A DNA stretch of 24,955 bases from Actinomycetes bacterium (lineage in GTDB: Bacteria; Actinomycetota; Actinomycetes; Actinomycetales; Cellulomonadaceae), in the NCBI GenBank assembly GCA_023389455.1, contig JAEWEJ010000223.1, positions 1 through 24,955 of the forward strand. Reading direction: 5' to 3'. Both the position numbers and the translations under genes were made by a program. A model generated the notes under the pieces. That model ran no database searches and had not been told where the DNA came from. It saw only the letters and a program-made list of their open reading frames with translations. Below, in pieces: positions 14,830 through 22,131 of this stretch (the first letter of the stretch is position 1; every line of letters starts with the position of its first letter).

Positions 14830-16581
14830 GTGTCCAGCTCACGCGTGCGCCGCCTGCGCACCGCGCTCGGCGGCTTCCTCGCCGCCGGCGCCCTCACCCT
14901 CCCGCTCGCCCTGTCCGCCGCACCGGCGCAGGCCGCGTCCACCCCCGACTGGCTGCACGTGCGGGGCAACACCATCGTCGACGCCTCCGGCAAGGAGGTC
15001 TGGCTGACCGGCGTCAACTGGTTCGGCTTCAACGCCACCGAGCGGGTCTTCCACGGCCTGTGGTCGGCGAACATGCGGACCCTCACCCGGGACATCGCCG
15101 CCCGCGGCCTCAACGTGGTGCGCGTGCCGATCTCGACCCAGCTGCTGCTCGAGTGGAAGGCCGGGACGTTCACCAAGCCGAACGTCAACGAGTTCGCCAA
15201 CCCCGAGCTCGCGGGCCTCAACAGCCTGCAGGTCTTCGAGACGTGGCTCGACATGTGCGAGGAGTACGGCATCAAGGTCTTCCTCGACGTGCACAGCGCC
15301 GAGGCGGACAACTCCGGTCACGTCTACCCCACGTGGTGGAAGGGCGACATCACCACCGAGAAGGTGTACGAGGGCTGGGAGTGGGCCGCCACCCGCTGGA
15401 AGACCGACGACACGATCATCGGCGCGGACATCAAGAACGAGCCCCACGGCACCCAGGGCGACACCGAGCGCGCGAAGTGGGACGGGTCGACGGACAAGGA
15501 CAACTTCAAGCACTTCGCCGAGACCGCGTCGCGCAAGGTGCTCGCGATCAACCCGAACTGGCTCGTCTTCATCGAGGGCATCGAGATCTACCCCAAGCCC
15601 GGGGTGTCCTGGAGCTCCAGGGGCCTGACGGACTACTACGGCACCTGGTGGGGCGGGAACCTGCGCGGCGTGCGCGACTTCCCCATCGACCTGGGCGCGA
15701 ACCAGGACCAGCTCGTGTACTCGCCGCACGACTACGGACCGCTGGTGTACGAGCAGCCGTGGTTCACGGGGGACTTCGACCGCGCGAGCCTCGAGCGCGA
15801 CGTGTGGGACCCGAACTGGCTGTACCTGCACAAGGAGAACACCGCACCGCTGCTCATCGGCGAGTGGGGCGGCTTCATGGACGGCGGCAAGAACGAGAAG
15901 TGGATGCTCGCGCTGCGTGACCTGATCGTCGACCGCCGCCTGAGCCACACCTTCTGGGTGCTGAACCCGAACTCCGGTGACACCGGCGGCCTGCTCGGCT
16001 ACGACTGGGCGACCTGGGACGAGGAGAAGTACGCGCTGCTGAAGCCGGCGCTCTGGCAGCAGGGCGGCAAGTTCGTCGGTCTCGACCACGACGTGCCGCT
16101 GGGCGGCGCCGGCAGCGCCACCGGCATCTCGCTCTCGCAGGCGACCGGCGCGGGCCCCACGACGAGCCCGAGCCCCACGCCCACGGTCACGCCGACCGTC
16201 AGCCCGACCCCGTCCGCGTCGCCGACGGTCTCCCCCTCCCCGACGGTGAGCCCCTCCCCGACGGCGGGCGCCTGCACGGTCGCGTACAGCGCGAGCTCGT
16301 GGAGCTCGGGCCTGTCCGGCGCGGTGCGGCTCACCAACACGGGCAGCGCCCTGTCCGGCTGGACGCTGACGTTCACCGCACCCCCCGGGCTCACCGTGAC
16401 CCAGGGCTGGGGTGGCACCTGGACCCAGTCCGGCACCACGGTGACGGTGACCAGCGCCGCGTGGAACGGCGCGCTCGCAGCGGGTGGGACGGCCGAGATC
16501 GGCTTCAACGCCTCCCACGGCGGGACGGCCGGCACCCCGACGGCCTTCGCGCTCAACGGCGCGCCGTGCGCGGCCGGCTGA
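14830..16581 (+). CDS. Secreted GH5 cellulase with CBM2
   Basis: This 583-aa secreted, retaining beta-glycosidase probably acts as an endo-1,4-beta-glucanase. The signal peptide covers about residues 1-36 (RRLRT start, hydrophobic core, APAQA-AST cleavage). The GH5 barrel spans about 38-430, with acid/base E204 in IKNEPHG and nucleophile E345 in IGEWGGF. TGVNWFGFNATERVFHGLW, SPHDYGP and WVLNPNSGDTGG resemble GH5 subfamily 1 enzymes such as Acidothermus E1. A Ser/Pro/Thr linker (about 435-480) leads to a CBM2 at about 481-583. The GTG start has AGGAG five bases upstream. With the GH6 exo-enzyme just before it, this gives a complementary endo/exo pair, both anchored to cellulose by CBM2. Confidence 0.94.
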   Translation: MSSSRVRRLRTALGGFLAAGALTLPLALSAAPAQAASTPDWLHVRGNTIVDASGKEVWLTGVNWFGFNATERVFHGLWSANMRTLTRDIAARGLNVVRVPISTQLLLEWKAGTFTKPNVNEFANPELAGLNSLQVFETWLDMCEEYGIKVFLDVHSAEADNSGHVYPTWWKGDITTEKVYEGWEWAATRWKTDDTIIGADIKNEPHGTQGDTERAKWDGSTDKDNFKHFAETASRKVLAINPNWLVFIEGIEIYPKPGVSWSSRGLTDYYGTWWGGNLRGVRDFPIDLGANQDQLVYSPHDYGPLVYEQPWFTGDFDRASLERDVWDPNWLYLHKENTAPLLIGEWGGFMDGGKNEKWMLALRDLIVDRRLSHTFWVLNPNSGDTGGLLGYDWATWDEEKYALLKPALWQQGGKFVGLDHDVPLGGAGSATGISLSQATGAGPTTSPSPTPTVTPTVSPTPSASPTVSPSPTVSPSPTAGACTVAYSASSWSSGLSGAVRLTNTGSALSGWTLTFTAPPGLTVTQGWGGTWTQSGTTVTVTSAAWNGALAAGGTAEIGFNASHGGTAGTPTAFALNGAPCAAG

Positions 16582-16631
16582 CCCGGACCACCGCACGGCG
16601 TTCCCGGCCGCACACCGGCCGCGCGTGATCC

Positions 16632-16669
16632 CGGCCGGCTGCTGCACCTCTCGGCGCAGCAGCCGGCCG
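16632..16669 (+). terminator. Hairpin terminator after the GH5 gene
   Basis: A perfect 14-bp stem (16632-16645 with 16656-16669) encloses a 10-base loop. A smaller stem (CGGCCG, 16605-16610 with 16616-16621) precedes it. It lies about 50 bases past the GH5 stop, between convergent genes. Confidence 0.65.
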
Positions 16670-16750
16670 TGGCTCACCAGGGGCCGTGGCTCACCAGGGG
16701 CGGTGGCTCACCAGGAGCCGTGGCTCACCGGCGGCAGCGCTCACCGGGCG
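16669..16750. repeat. 17-bp tandem repeat running into the aldolase stop codon
   Basis: Four direct copies of a 17-base unit, GTGGCTCACCAGGGGCC and variants, start at 16669, 16686, 16703 and 16720. A fifth degenerate copy (GCGCTCACCGGGCG) spans the stop codon of the convergent aldolase gene at 16741-16743. On the gene's strand each copy carries TGAG. The array probably grew by slippage from the end of the gene. Confidence 0.85.
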
Positions 16751-17811
16751 AGATCCTGCCCGGCCTCCCCCGCCAGTGCAGCGCCCAGCGCCCGCAGCAG
16801 GTCGTCGACGTCCTGCTCCGTGGTGTCGAACGCGCACATCAGCCGCACCGTGCCGTCAGCCGGGTCCCAGTCGTAGAACCGCCAGGTGCGCCGCAGCGCG
16901 GCCGCGACCGGGCGTGGCAGCCGGACGAAGACGCCGTTGGCCTCGGTGGGCAGGGTGATGTCGAGGCCGAGCGCGTCCAGCCCGGCGCGCAGGCGCGCGG
17001 CCATCGCGTTCGCGCGCTGGGCGGACCGCAGCCACAGGTCCCCCTCGTAGAGCGCGATCAGCTGCGCGGACACGAACCGCATCTTCGACGCGAGCTGCAT
17101 GCCCGCCTTGCGGAGGTACTCCACGCCGTCGACCGCGTCGGGGTCGAGGACGACCACGGCCTCGCCGAGCAGCAGCCCGTTCTTGGTGCCGCCGAGCGAG
17201 AGGACGTCGACCCCGCAGTCCGTCGTCAGGGCGCGCAGCGGCAGGCCCAGGTGCGCCGCCGCGTTGGCGATGCGTGAGCCGTCCACGTGCACGCGCATGC
17301 CCAGGGCGTGCGCCTGGTCGCACAGCTCACGGACCTGGTCGGGGGTGTAGACGGTCCCCAGCTCGGTGGCCTGCGTCACCGAGACGACGCCCGGCTGGGC
17401 CCGGTGCACGTCCCCGAAGCCCCAGGCCTGGCGCGCGACGAGGTCGGGGGTGAGCCGGCCGTCCGGCGTCGGCACGGTCAGCAGCTTGAGCCCACCGACC
17501 CGCTCGGGCGCCCCGTTCTCGTCGGTGTTGACGTGCGCGGTCTCCGCGCACACCACCGCACCCCACCGCGGCAGCATCGCCTGCAGCGCGACGACGTTCG
17601 CCCCGGTGCCGTTCAGCACGGGGTACGCGACGGCGGCGTCGCCGAGGTGGGCGCGCACCACGTCCTGGAGCCGGGCGGTCCACGGGTCGTCGCCGTACGC
17701 CGGCACGTGCCCGACGTTCGCGGCGGCGACGGCGGCCAGCACCTCCGGGTGCACGCCGGCGTAGTTGTCGGAGGCGAAGTGGCGGTCGGCGGAGGGGCGC
17801 GGCTCGTTCAC
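16741..17811 (-). CDS. Threonine aldolase / beta-eliminating lyase family PLP enzyme
   Basis: This 356-aa fold-type I PLP enzyme resembles low-specificity threonine aldolases, which split threonine into glycine and acetaldehyde. Visible landmarks are FASDNYAGVHPEVL at the start, NGTGANVVAL, the substrate-side ETAHVNTDENGAPE, HVDGSRIANAA (cofactor aspartate) and the PLP lysine in SLGGTKNG. The ending RLMCAFDTTEQDVDDLL is family-typical. The GTG at 17811 is chosen because homology begins right after it; the frame stays open to an ATG at 17880 through a Pro/Arg-rich stretch unlike the family. No ribosome site is evident. Substrate specificity cannot be read from the sequence. The gene is divergent from the DUF6328 gene. 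Confidence 0.87.
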   Translation of the reverse strand: MNEPRPSADRHFASDNYAGVHPEVLAAVAAANVGHVPAYGDDPWTARLQDVVRAHLGDAAVAYPVLNGTGANVVALQAMLPRWGAVVCAETAHVNTDENGAPERVGGLKLLTVPTPDGRLTPDLVARQAWGFGDVHRAQPGVVSVTQATELGTVYTPDQVRELCDQAHALGMRVHVDGSRIANAAAHLGLPLRALTTDCGVDVLSLGGTKNGLLLGEAVVVLDPDAVDGVEYLRKAGMQLASKMRFVSAQLIALYEGDLWLRSAQRANAMAARLRAGLDALGLDITLPTEANGVFVRLPRPVAAALRRTWRFYDWDPADGTVRLMCAFDTTEQDVDDLLRALGAALAGEAGQDLAR

Positions 17812-17918
17812 GTGACCAGTGTCCCCGACCGGGGGCACGCCTCGTCGCCTCGTCGTGCGGGGTGGACGCGTCCCGGGCATGATCCGTCCAGCCGACCGAC
17901 CTGAGGAGCCCTGCCCGG

Positions 17919-18455
17919 ATGAACCGCACCGGCGGTGACAGCCCGACCCCCGACGTCCCCGACGCCGGGCCCGACGGGCGCAACGAGACCTACATCGAGC
18001 GGATGGACCGCAACTGGGAGGAGCTGCTGCAGGAGCTGCGGGTCACCCAGACCGGCGCGCAGATCCTCACCGGCTTCCTGCTCACGCTGCCGTTCCAGGC
18101 ACGGTTCGCGGACCTGGACGCGTACCAGCGGGACGTCTACCTCGTGCTGGTGGTGCTCGCCGCGCTGGCCACCGTGCTGATCATCGCGCCGGTCAGCCTG
18201 CACCGGCTGCTCTTCCGGCGCCGGCTCAAGCCCCAGCTCGTCGACGCGGGGCACTGGTTCGCCCGGGCCGGCCTCGCGGCCCTCGCGCTCGTCCTGACCG
18301 GTGCGACGATGCTGCTGTTCGACGTCGTGCTGTCACGCACCGCGGGGCTCGTCGCCAGCGGTGCGCTGCTGCTGGTCATCGTGCTCGGGTGGCTCGTGCT
18401 GCCCCACCTCATCGCCCGGCAGGCGGAGCAGGGGGACGCGCGTACCTCGTCCTGA
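17919..18455 (+). CDS. DUF6328 family membrane protein
   Basis: This 178-aa protein has a short polar N-terminus and then the conserved stretch RMDRNWEELLQELRVTQTGA, which leads into four predicted membrane helices (ILTGFLLTLPF; VYLVLVVLAALATVLIIAP; AGLAALALVLTGATMLLF; LVASGALLLVIVLGWLVLP). A basic loop, HRLLFRRRLKP, follows the second helix. This is the pattern of the DUF6328 family, found mostly in actinobacteria and without known function. GAGGAG lies about 11 bases before the ATG. Neighbours give no hint of its role. Confidence 0.85.
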   Translation: MNRTGGDSPTPDVPDAGPDGRNETYIERMDRNWEELLQELRVTQTGAQILTGFLLTLPFQARFADLDAYQRDVYLVLVVLAALATVLIIAPVSLHRLLFRRRLKPQLVDAGHWFARAGLAALALVLTGATMLLFDVVLSRTAGLVASGALLLVIVLGWLVLPHLIARQAEQGDARTSS

Positions 18456-18467
18456 GCCCGGGGACGA

Positions 18468-18511
18468 CGACGGCCCCGGACCGCACCGTCGGGTGCGCTC
18501 CGGGGCCGTCG
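18468..18511. terminator. Bidirectional terminator between the DUF6328 and HU genes
   Basis: A 13-bp perfect stem (18468-18480 with 18499-18511) contains an inner 6-bp stem (18482-18487 with 18492-18497) and a GTCG loop. It lies 13 bases past one stop and 7 bases before the stop of the convergent HU gene. Confidence 0.72.
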
Positions 18512-18517
18512 GTCCGT

Positions 18518-18799
18518 TCAGTCCTGGACGGCGCGCTTCAGGGCGCTGCCGGCCGTGATCTTCACGCGGTACCCGGCCGGGATCTCGAGCTTCTCGCCGG
18601 TCTGCGGGTTCACGCCGGTGCGCGCCGCACGGTCGGCCCGCGCCACCGCGAGGAAGCCGGGGATCGACACGCCGCCACCGGCGGCGAGCTGCTCGACCAC
18701 GACCTCCTGCAGGGCCTTGAGCGCCTTGTCGGTGTCGGCGTTGGTGAGCCCGGCCTTCGCGGCGACGGCCTGGACGAGCTCGGTGCGGTTGACGCTCAC
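18518..18799 (-). CDS. hup: HU-family DNA-binding protein
   Basis: This 93-aa histone-like protein binds and bends DNA as a dimer. It shows the whole HU fold: N-terminal helices (NRTELVQAVAAKAGLTNADTDKAL), the saddle and arms with GFLAVARADRAARTGVNPQTGE (the intercalating proline sits in GVNPQTG), and the end helix TAGSALKRAVQD. It lacks the long Lys/Ala tail of mycobacterial HupB, so it is the short type. The GTG start has GAGGAG eight bases upstream. On the minus strand it lies downstream of the Ku-PHP operon, with its own 138-base upstream region. Confidence 0.94.
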   Translation of the reverse strand: MSVNRTELVQAVAAKAGLTNADTDKALKALQEVVVEQLAAGGGVSIPGFLAVARADRAARTGVNPQTGEKLEIPAGYRVKITAGSALKRAVQD

Positions 18800-18885
18800 G
18801 GAGTGTGCTCCTCGTTACTCGGTTCGCTGACCCTGCCTGATGCGGGCCAGGGCGTGCGGCACGTCGAGCGTGCGCACGGCCACCG

Positions 18886-18891
18886 ACACTA
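18886..18891 (-). promoter_or_regulatory. Candidate -10 box for the HU gene
   Basis: TAGTGT on the minus strand fits TANNNT and would start transcription near 18879, giving an 80-base leader. No -35 match is found at 17-18 bases, so it is tentative. Confidence 0.25.
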
Positions 18892-18905
18892 ACCGGGACA
18901 CCGGT

Positions 18906-18925
18906 GCGCGGCCCGTCGGCCGCGC
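18906..18925 (-). terminator. Candidate terminator after the Ku-PHP operon
   Basis: An 8-bp perfect stem (GCGCGGCC with GGCCGCGC) and a 4-base loop start 12 bases past the PHP gene stop. There is no T-tract. It also lies upstream of the HU -10 candidate. Confidence 0.4.
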
Positions 18926-18937
18926 CCGTGTCGCGGC

Positions 18938-19975
18938 TCATCGTCGTGCACGGCGCTGCACCTGCGCGGCCGAACGGGTCGTCACGACCCGTTCGGGGCC
19001 GATCCCGTGGGCGACCGCGCGCTCGCAGCCGACCCGCAGCCAGTCCAGCTGTCCCGGCGCGTGGGCGTCGGAGTCGATCGTGAACTCGCACCCCGCGTCC
19101 ACGGCCAGCTGCAGCAGCTCGTGCGGGGGGTCCAGCCGGTCGGGCCGGCAGTTGATCTCGACCGCGACGCCGTGCTCCGCGCAGGCGTCGAAGACGGCCC
19201 GGGCGTCGAAGTCGCTCGGCGGGCGGTGCCGTCCGGCGACCTGCCGGCCCGTGCAGTGCCCGAGTACGTCCGTCCGGGGATCGCGCACGGCCGCGAGCAT
19301 CCGCCGCGTCATGGCGTCACGGTCCATCCGGAGCTTGGAGTGCACCGAGGCCACCACGACGTCGAGGCGGTCGAGCAGCTCCGGCTCCTGGTCGAGCGTG
19401 CCGTCGTCGAGGATGTCGACCTCGATGCCGCTGAGCACGACGAACGGGGCGACGGCCGGCTGCAGCGCCGCGAGCTCGTCGAGCTGGGCGCGCAGCCGCT
19501 CGGCGGACAGGCCGCGGGCCACCGTCAGCCGCGGCGAGTGGTCCGTGACGGCCAGGTAGTCACGGCCGAGCGAGATCTCCGCCAGGACCATCTCCTGGAC
19601 GGACGTCGACCCGTCGCTGGCCTCCGTGTGGCTGTGCAGGTCGCCGCGGAGCGCCGCGTGCAACGCGGCGGCCGGGGCGGACAGGCCCGTGTCCTGGTCG
19701 GCAGCGCGCTCCTCGAGCGCCTCGAGGGTGGGCACCGCGCGTCCGGCCAGGGCGCGGGACACGACCTCGGCCGTGCTGCGACCGACCGCGGGCAGGTCCG
19801 ACAGCGACCCCGACGCGGCCAGGGCACGCAGCCGTGCCGGGTCCTGACGCTCGACCGTGCGCGCGGCTGCGCGGTACGCCTCCGACCGGTACCGGTCGGC
19901 CTGCTCACGCTCGAGCAGGAACGCGATGCGGCGCAGCGCCGCGACGGCCCGCTCCCGGTCGCCCTCGTCGCTCAC
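18938..19975 (-). CDS. PHP-domain phosphoesterase with PolX-like N-terminus, coupled to Ku
   Basis: This 345-aa protein looks like a family X DNA polymerase that has lost its nucleotidyltransferase palm. Residues 9-80 resemble the helical 8-kDa domain and helix-hairpin-helix (IAFLLE, YRSEAYRAAARTV, LPAVGRSTAEVV). Residues 112-330 are a PolX-type PHP domain with its metal ligands: H114 and H116 (DLHSHTEASDG), D145-H146 (TDHS), E185 (GIEVDILDDG), H212 (SVHSKL), H240 (LGHCTGR), D303 and H305 (DSDAH). PHP domains of bacterial PolX are Mn-dependent 3'-5' exonucleases and end-processing enzymes. The GTG overlaps the Ku stop as GTGA, with GAAGG just upstream, so it is made together with Ku. A role in trimming broken DNA ends is inferred. 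Confidence 0.87.
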   Translation of the reverse strand: MSDEGDRERAVAALRRIAFLLEREQADRYRSEAYRAAARTVERQDPARLRALAASGSLSDLPAVGRSTAEVVSRALAGRAVPTLEALEERAADQDTGLSAPAAALHAALRGDLHSHTEASDGSTSVQEMVLAEISLGRDYLAVTDHSPRLTVARGLSAERLRAQLDELAALQPAVAPFVVLSGIEVDILDDGTLDQEPELLDRLDVVVASVHSKLRMDRDAMTRRMLAAVRDPRTDVLGHCTGRQVAGRHRPPSDFDARAVFDACAEHGVAVEINCRPDRLDPPHELLQLAVDAGCEFTIDSDAHAPGQLDWLRVGCERAVAHGIGPERVVTTRSAAQVQRRARR

Positions 19976-20988
19976 GACGCCTTCGTGCGGGCCCGGCGGC
20001 GCGGGGTCGCGGTCTCCTCGGTGGTGGGCTCCTCCTTCGAGGACTTCGAGGACTTCGAGGCCTTCGCGCCGCGCGTGGCGCGGGATCCGCCACCCTCGTC
20101 GGCCTTCCGGTCCCCGCCACCCTTGCCCGTGCCGGACGCCGCCTTCGTGCGCGCGGGCTTCCTCGGCTCGTCGGCACTCTCGTCGGCGTCCTCGCCGCGG
20201 GCCGCACGTGCCTTCTCGACCGAGCGCTGCAGGGCCGCGAGCAGGTCGACGACCTCGGCACCGCCCTCGGAGGACTCCTCCTCGGGAGGGGCCGGCGGCG
20301 CCTGCGTGTCACCGGAGGAGACCTTCGTCGCGATCAGCTGCTCCAGGGCGGCCACGTACGCGTCCTCGTACTGCGACGGGTCGAAGTCGGCGGCGAGCGA
20401 CTCCACGAGCGACGACGCCATCGTCAGCTCCTGCGGGCGGACCGTCACGTCGTCGTCGAGCACCGGGAAGTCGGCCTCGCGGACCTCGTCCGGCCACAGC
20501 AGCGTCTGCAGCACGATGACCTTGTCCCGCACCCGCAGGACCGCCATCGACTCCCGCTGCCGCAGCGCGACCTTCACCACGGCGACGCGGTCGGTCTCCT
20601 CGAGCGCGCCGCGCAGCAGCGCGTACGGCTTGGCAGCCGTCCTGTCGGGCTCGAGGAAGTAGGTCTTCTGCAGCAGGATCGGGTCGACCTGGTCCGCCGG
20701 GACGAACTCGAGGACCTCGATCTCACGCTCGGTGGCCAGGGGCAGCTGGTCGAAGTCCTCGTCGGTGAGCACGACGAGCTCCCCGTCCTCCGTCTCGTAG
20801 CCCTTGGCGATGTCGGACCACTCCACGGTCTCGCCGTCGAGGCTGCACACCTTGCGGTAGCGGATGCGCCCGCCGTCCTCGCGGTGCACCTGGTGCAGCC
20901 GCACCTCGTGCTCCCCCGTCGCGGCGTAGAGCCGCACCGGCACGTTCACCAGGCCGACGGCCACGGCGCCCTTCCAGATCGCCCGCAC
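19972..20988 (-). CDS. ku: Ku protein, non-homologous end joining
   Basis: This is a 338-aa bacterial Ku, the homodimeric ring that loads on broken DNA ends and recruits LigD. The core spans about residues 1-255: RAIWKGAVAVGLVNVPVRLY, RIRYRKVCSLDGETV, YFLEPDRTAAKPYALLRGAL and LTMASSLVESLAADFDPSQYEDAY are family-typical. The last 80 residues are a low-complexity tail rich in Lys, Ser, Arg and acidic residues, with KSSKSSK encoded by a 9-base triplicate near 20036-20062. Basic tails of actinobacterial Ku help DNA binding and end bridging. The GTG at 20988 has GGGAGG seven bases upstream; an open frame reaches 21042 without family resemblance. It is divergent from the ligD genes and overlaps the PHP gene. 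Confidence 0.95.
   Translation of the reverse strand: MRAIWKGAVAVGLVNVPVRLYAATGEHEVRLHQVHREDGGRIRYRKVCSLDGETVEWSDIAKGYETEDGELVVLTDEDFDQLPLATEREIEVLEFVPADQVDPILLQKTYFLEPDRTAAKPYALLRGALEETDRVAVVKVALRQRESMAVLRVRDKVIVLQTLLWPDEVREADFPVLDDDVTVRPQELTMASSLVESLAADFDPSQYEDAYVAALEQLIATKVSSGDTQAPPAPPEEESSEGGAEVVDLLAALQRSVEKARAARGEDADESADEPRKPARTKAASGTGKGGGDRKADEGGGSRATRGAKASKSSKSSKEEPTTEETATPRRRARTKAS
20036..20062 (-). repeat. 9-bp triplicate in the Ku tail
   Basis: TTCGAGGAC occurs twice and TTCGAGGCC once in tandem, coding the Lys-Ser-rich repeat of the Ku C-terminal tail. It is small and probably slippage-derived. Confidence 0.8.
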
Positions 20989-21042
20989 GGCACGTCCTCC
21001 CTCGTCGCGACGACAGCACCGCTCCCCCGCAGGTCGCCCCAC

Positions 21043-21071
21043 GCGACCGCCGCACCGTCCACGGGCAGGAT
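21043..21071 (+). promoter_or_regulatory. Candidate promoter of the ligD genes
   Basis: GCGACC (21043-21048), 17 bases, and CAGGAT (21066-21071) put the expected transcription start on the GTG at 21078, which would make the ligase mRNA leaderless. The match is modest. AGGA in the same stretch could instead act as a ribosome site. The divergent gap to Ku is only 89 bases. Confidence 0.25.
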
Positions 21072-21077
21072 GGACCC

Positions 21078-22013
21078 GTGGAGCCCATGCTCGCCACCCC
21101 TGCGCCGGTACCGGCCGCGCTGCCGCGCGGCCGGGACTGGGTCTACGAGGTGAAGTGGGACGGCGTCCGGGTCCTCGCGGACGTGCGGGACGGGGGCGTG
21201 CGTCTGCTCAGCCGCAACGAGCGCGACGTCACCCCCGCGTACCCCGAGCTGGCGGGTCTGGCCGCCGTGGGCGACGTCCTGCTCGACGGCGAGGTCGTGC
21301 TCATGGACGCCGGCCGCCCGTCGTTCCCGGCGCTCGCCGAGCGCATGCACGTGCGCGACACCCACCGTGCCGCCGCGCTGGCCGCCGTCCGCCCGGTCAC
21401 CTACCTCGTGTTCGACGTGCTGCGCCGCGACGGGCGCGACCTGACCTCCCTGCCGTTCGGTGCGCGACGCGAGGTCCTCGACGGGCTGCCGCTGCCGGAC
21501 CACGTCCAGGTGTCACCGCTGTACGACGACGGGGACGACCTGTGGCAGGTGACCGCCGCCCACGGGCTGGAGGGCGTCGTCGCCAAGCGGCGCGACTCGC
21601 GGTACCGCCCCGGACGGCGGTCGCCCGACTGGGTGAAGTCCGCGCACCGCCGCACCCGCACGGCCCTCGTCTGCGGCTGGCGCCCGGAGTCCACCGGCAC
21701 GGGCCGGTTGGGTGCGGTGCTGCTGGGCGCCCCCGACGCCGACGGCGCGCTGCGGTACCTGTGCCGCGCCGGGTCGGGTCTCGCCGGTCCCGCCGCCCGC
21801 GCGATGCGCGACCTGCTCGCACCGCTCGAGCGGACGACCTCGCCGTTCACCGACGAGGTGCCGGCCGTCGACGCCCGTGGCACGGTCTGGTGCGAGCCGG
21901 TCGTGGTGGTCGACGTCCTCTACCTGAGCCGCACCCCGACCGGACGGCTGCGCCAGCCGGTGGTCCGGGGCGTGCGCAGCGACACGACCGCCGACCCGTG
22001 GGAGCAGCCGTGA
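21078..22013 (+). CDS. ligD: ATP-dependent DNA ligase, LigD ligase part, stand-alone
   Basis: This 311-aa enzyme seals nicks and double-strand breaks using ATP. Adenylation lysine K26 lies in YEVKWDGVR (motif I). Further motifs are LLDGEVV (III), YLVFDVLRRDG (IIIa), GLEGVVAKRRDSRYRPG (IV) and WVKSAHRR (V). A C-terminal OB-fold follows (CGWRPESTGTGRLGAVLLG). Sequence and context point to the ligase domain of LigD; with no polymerase or phosphoesterase domain attached, it could also be called LigC-like. It is divergent from Ku and precedes a separate polymerase gene, so the two restore most of LigD as separate subunits. The GTG at 21078 precedes the family start MLATP; an ATG at 21087 is the alternative. 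Confidence 0.92.
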   Translation: MEPMLATPAPVPAALPRGRDWVYEVKWDGVRVLADVRDGGVRLLSRNERDVTPAYPELAGLAAVGDVLLDGEVVLMDAGRPSFPALAERMHVRDTHRAAALAAVRPVTYLVFDVLRRDGRDLTSLPFGARREVLDGLPLPDHVQVSPLYDDGDDLWQVTAAHGLEGVVAKRRDSRYRPGRRSPDWVKSAHRRTRTALVCGWRPESTGTGRLGAVLLGAPDADGALRYLCRAGSGLAGPAARAMRDLLAPLERTTSPFTDEVPAVDARGTVWCEPVVVVDVLYLSRTPTGRLRQPVVRGVRSDTTADPWEQP

Positions 22014-22020
22014 GCCCCGG

Positions 22021-22059
22021 GGCCGGGCACGGTCGGGCCGGGCACGGTCGGGCCGGGAG
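22021..22059 (+). repeat. 15-bp tandem repeat between the ligase and polymerase genes
   Basis: GGCCGGGCACGGTCG occurs twice and a third copy is partial. It fills part of the 118-base gap after the ligase stop. No promoter is seen in the gap, so it reads as a slippage repeat within an operon. Confidence 0.75.
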
Positions 22060-22131
22060 CGCCGACCAGGCGTGAGCGCGGGCCGGCAGCGAGGACGGAC
22101 CACAGCCGAGACCCCAGGAGGAGCCGCCCCG

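Noticed and set aside
12644..14842. A 732-codon minus-strand frame opposite the GH6 cellulase
   Set aside because: It mirrors the real GH6 gene in antisense, has an Arg/Gly-rich composition and no recognisable domain.
14839..16677. A 612-codon minus-strand frame opposite the GH5 cellulase
   Set aside because: Antisense shadow; the plus strand has a signal peptide, catalytic motifs and CBM2.
16669..16740. Possible CRISPR array in the 17-bp repeats
   Set aside because: The copies are contiguous with no spacers, and no cas gene is present.
17812..17880. N-terminal extension of the aldolase to the ATG at 17880
   Set aside because: The extra 23 residues are Pro/Arg-rich and lack family resemblance, and the extension would push into the short divergent promoter region.
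20989..21042. N-terminal extension of Ku to 21042
   Set aside because: A GGGAGG site stands seven bases before the GTG at 20988, and Ku homology starts there.
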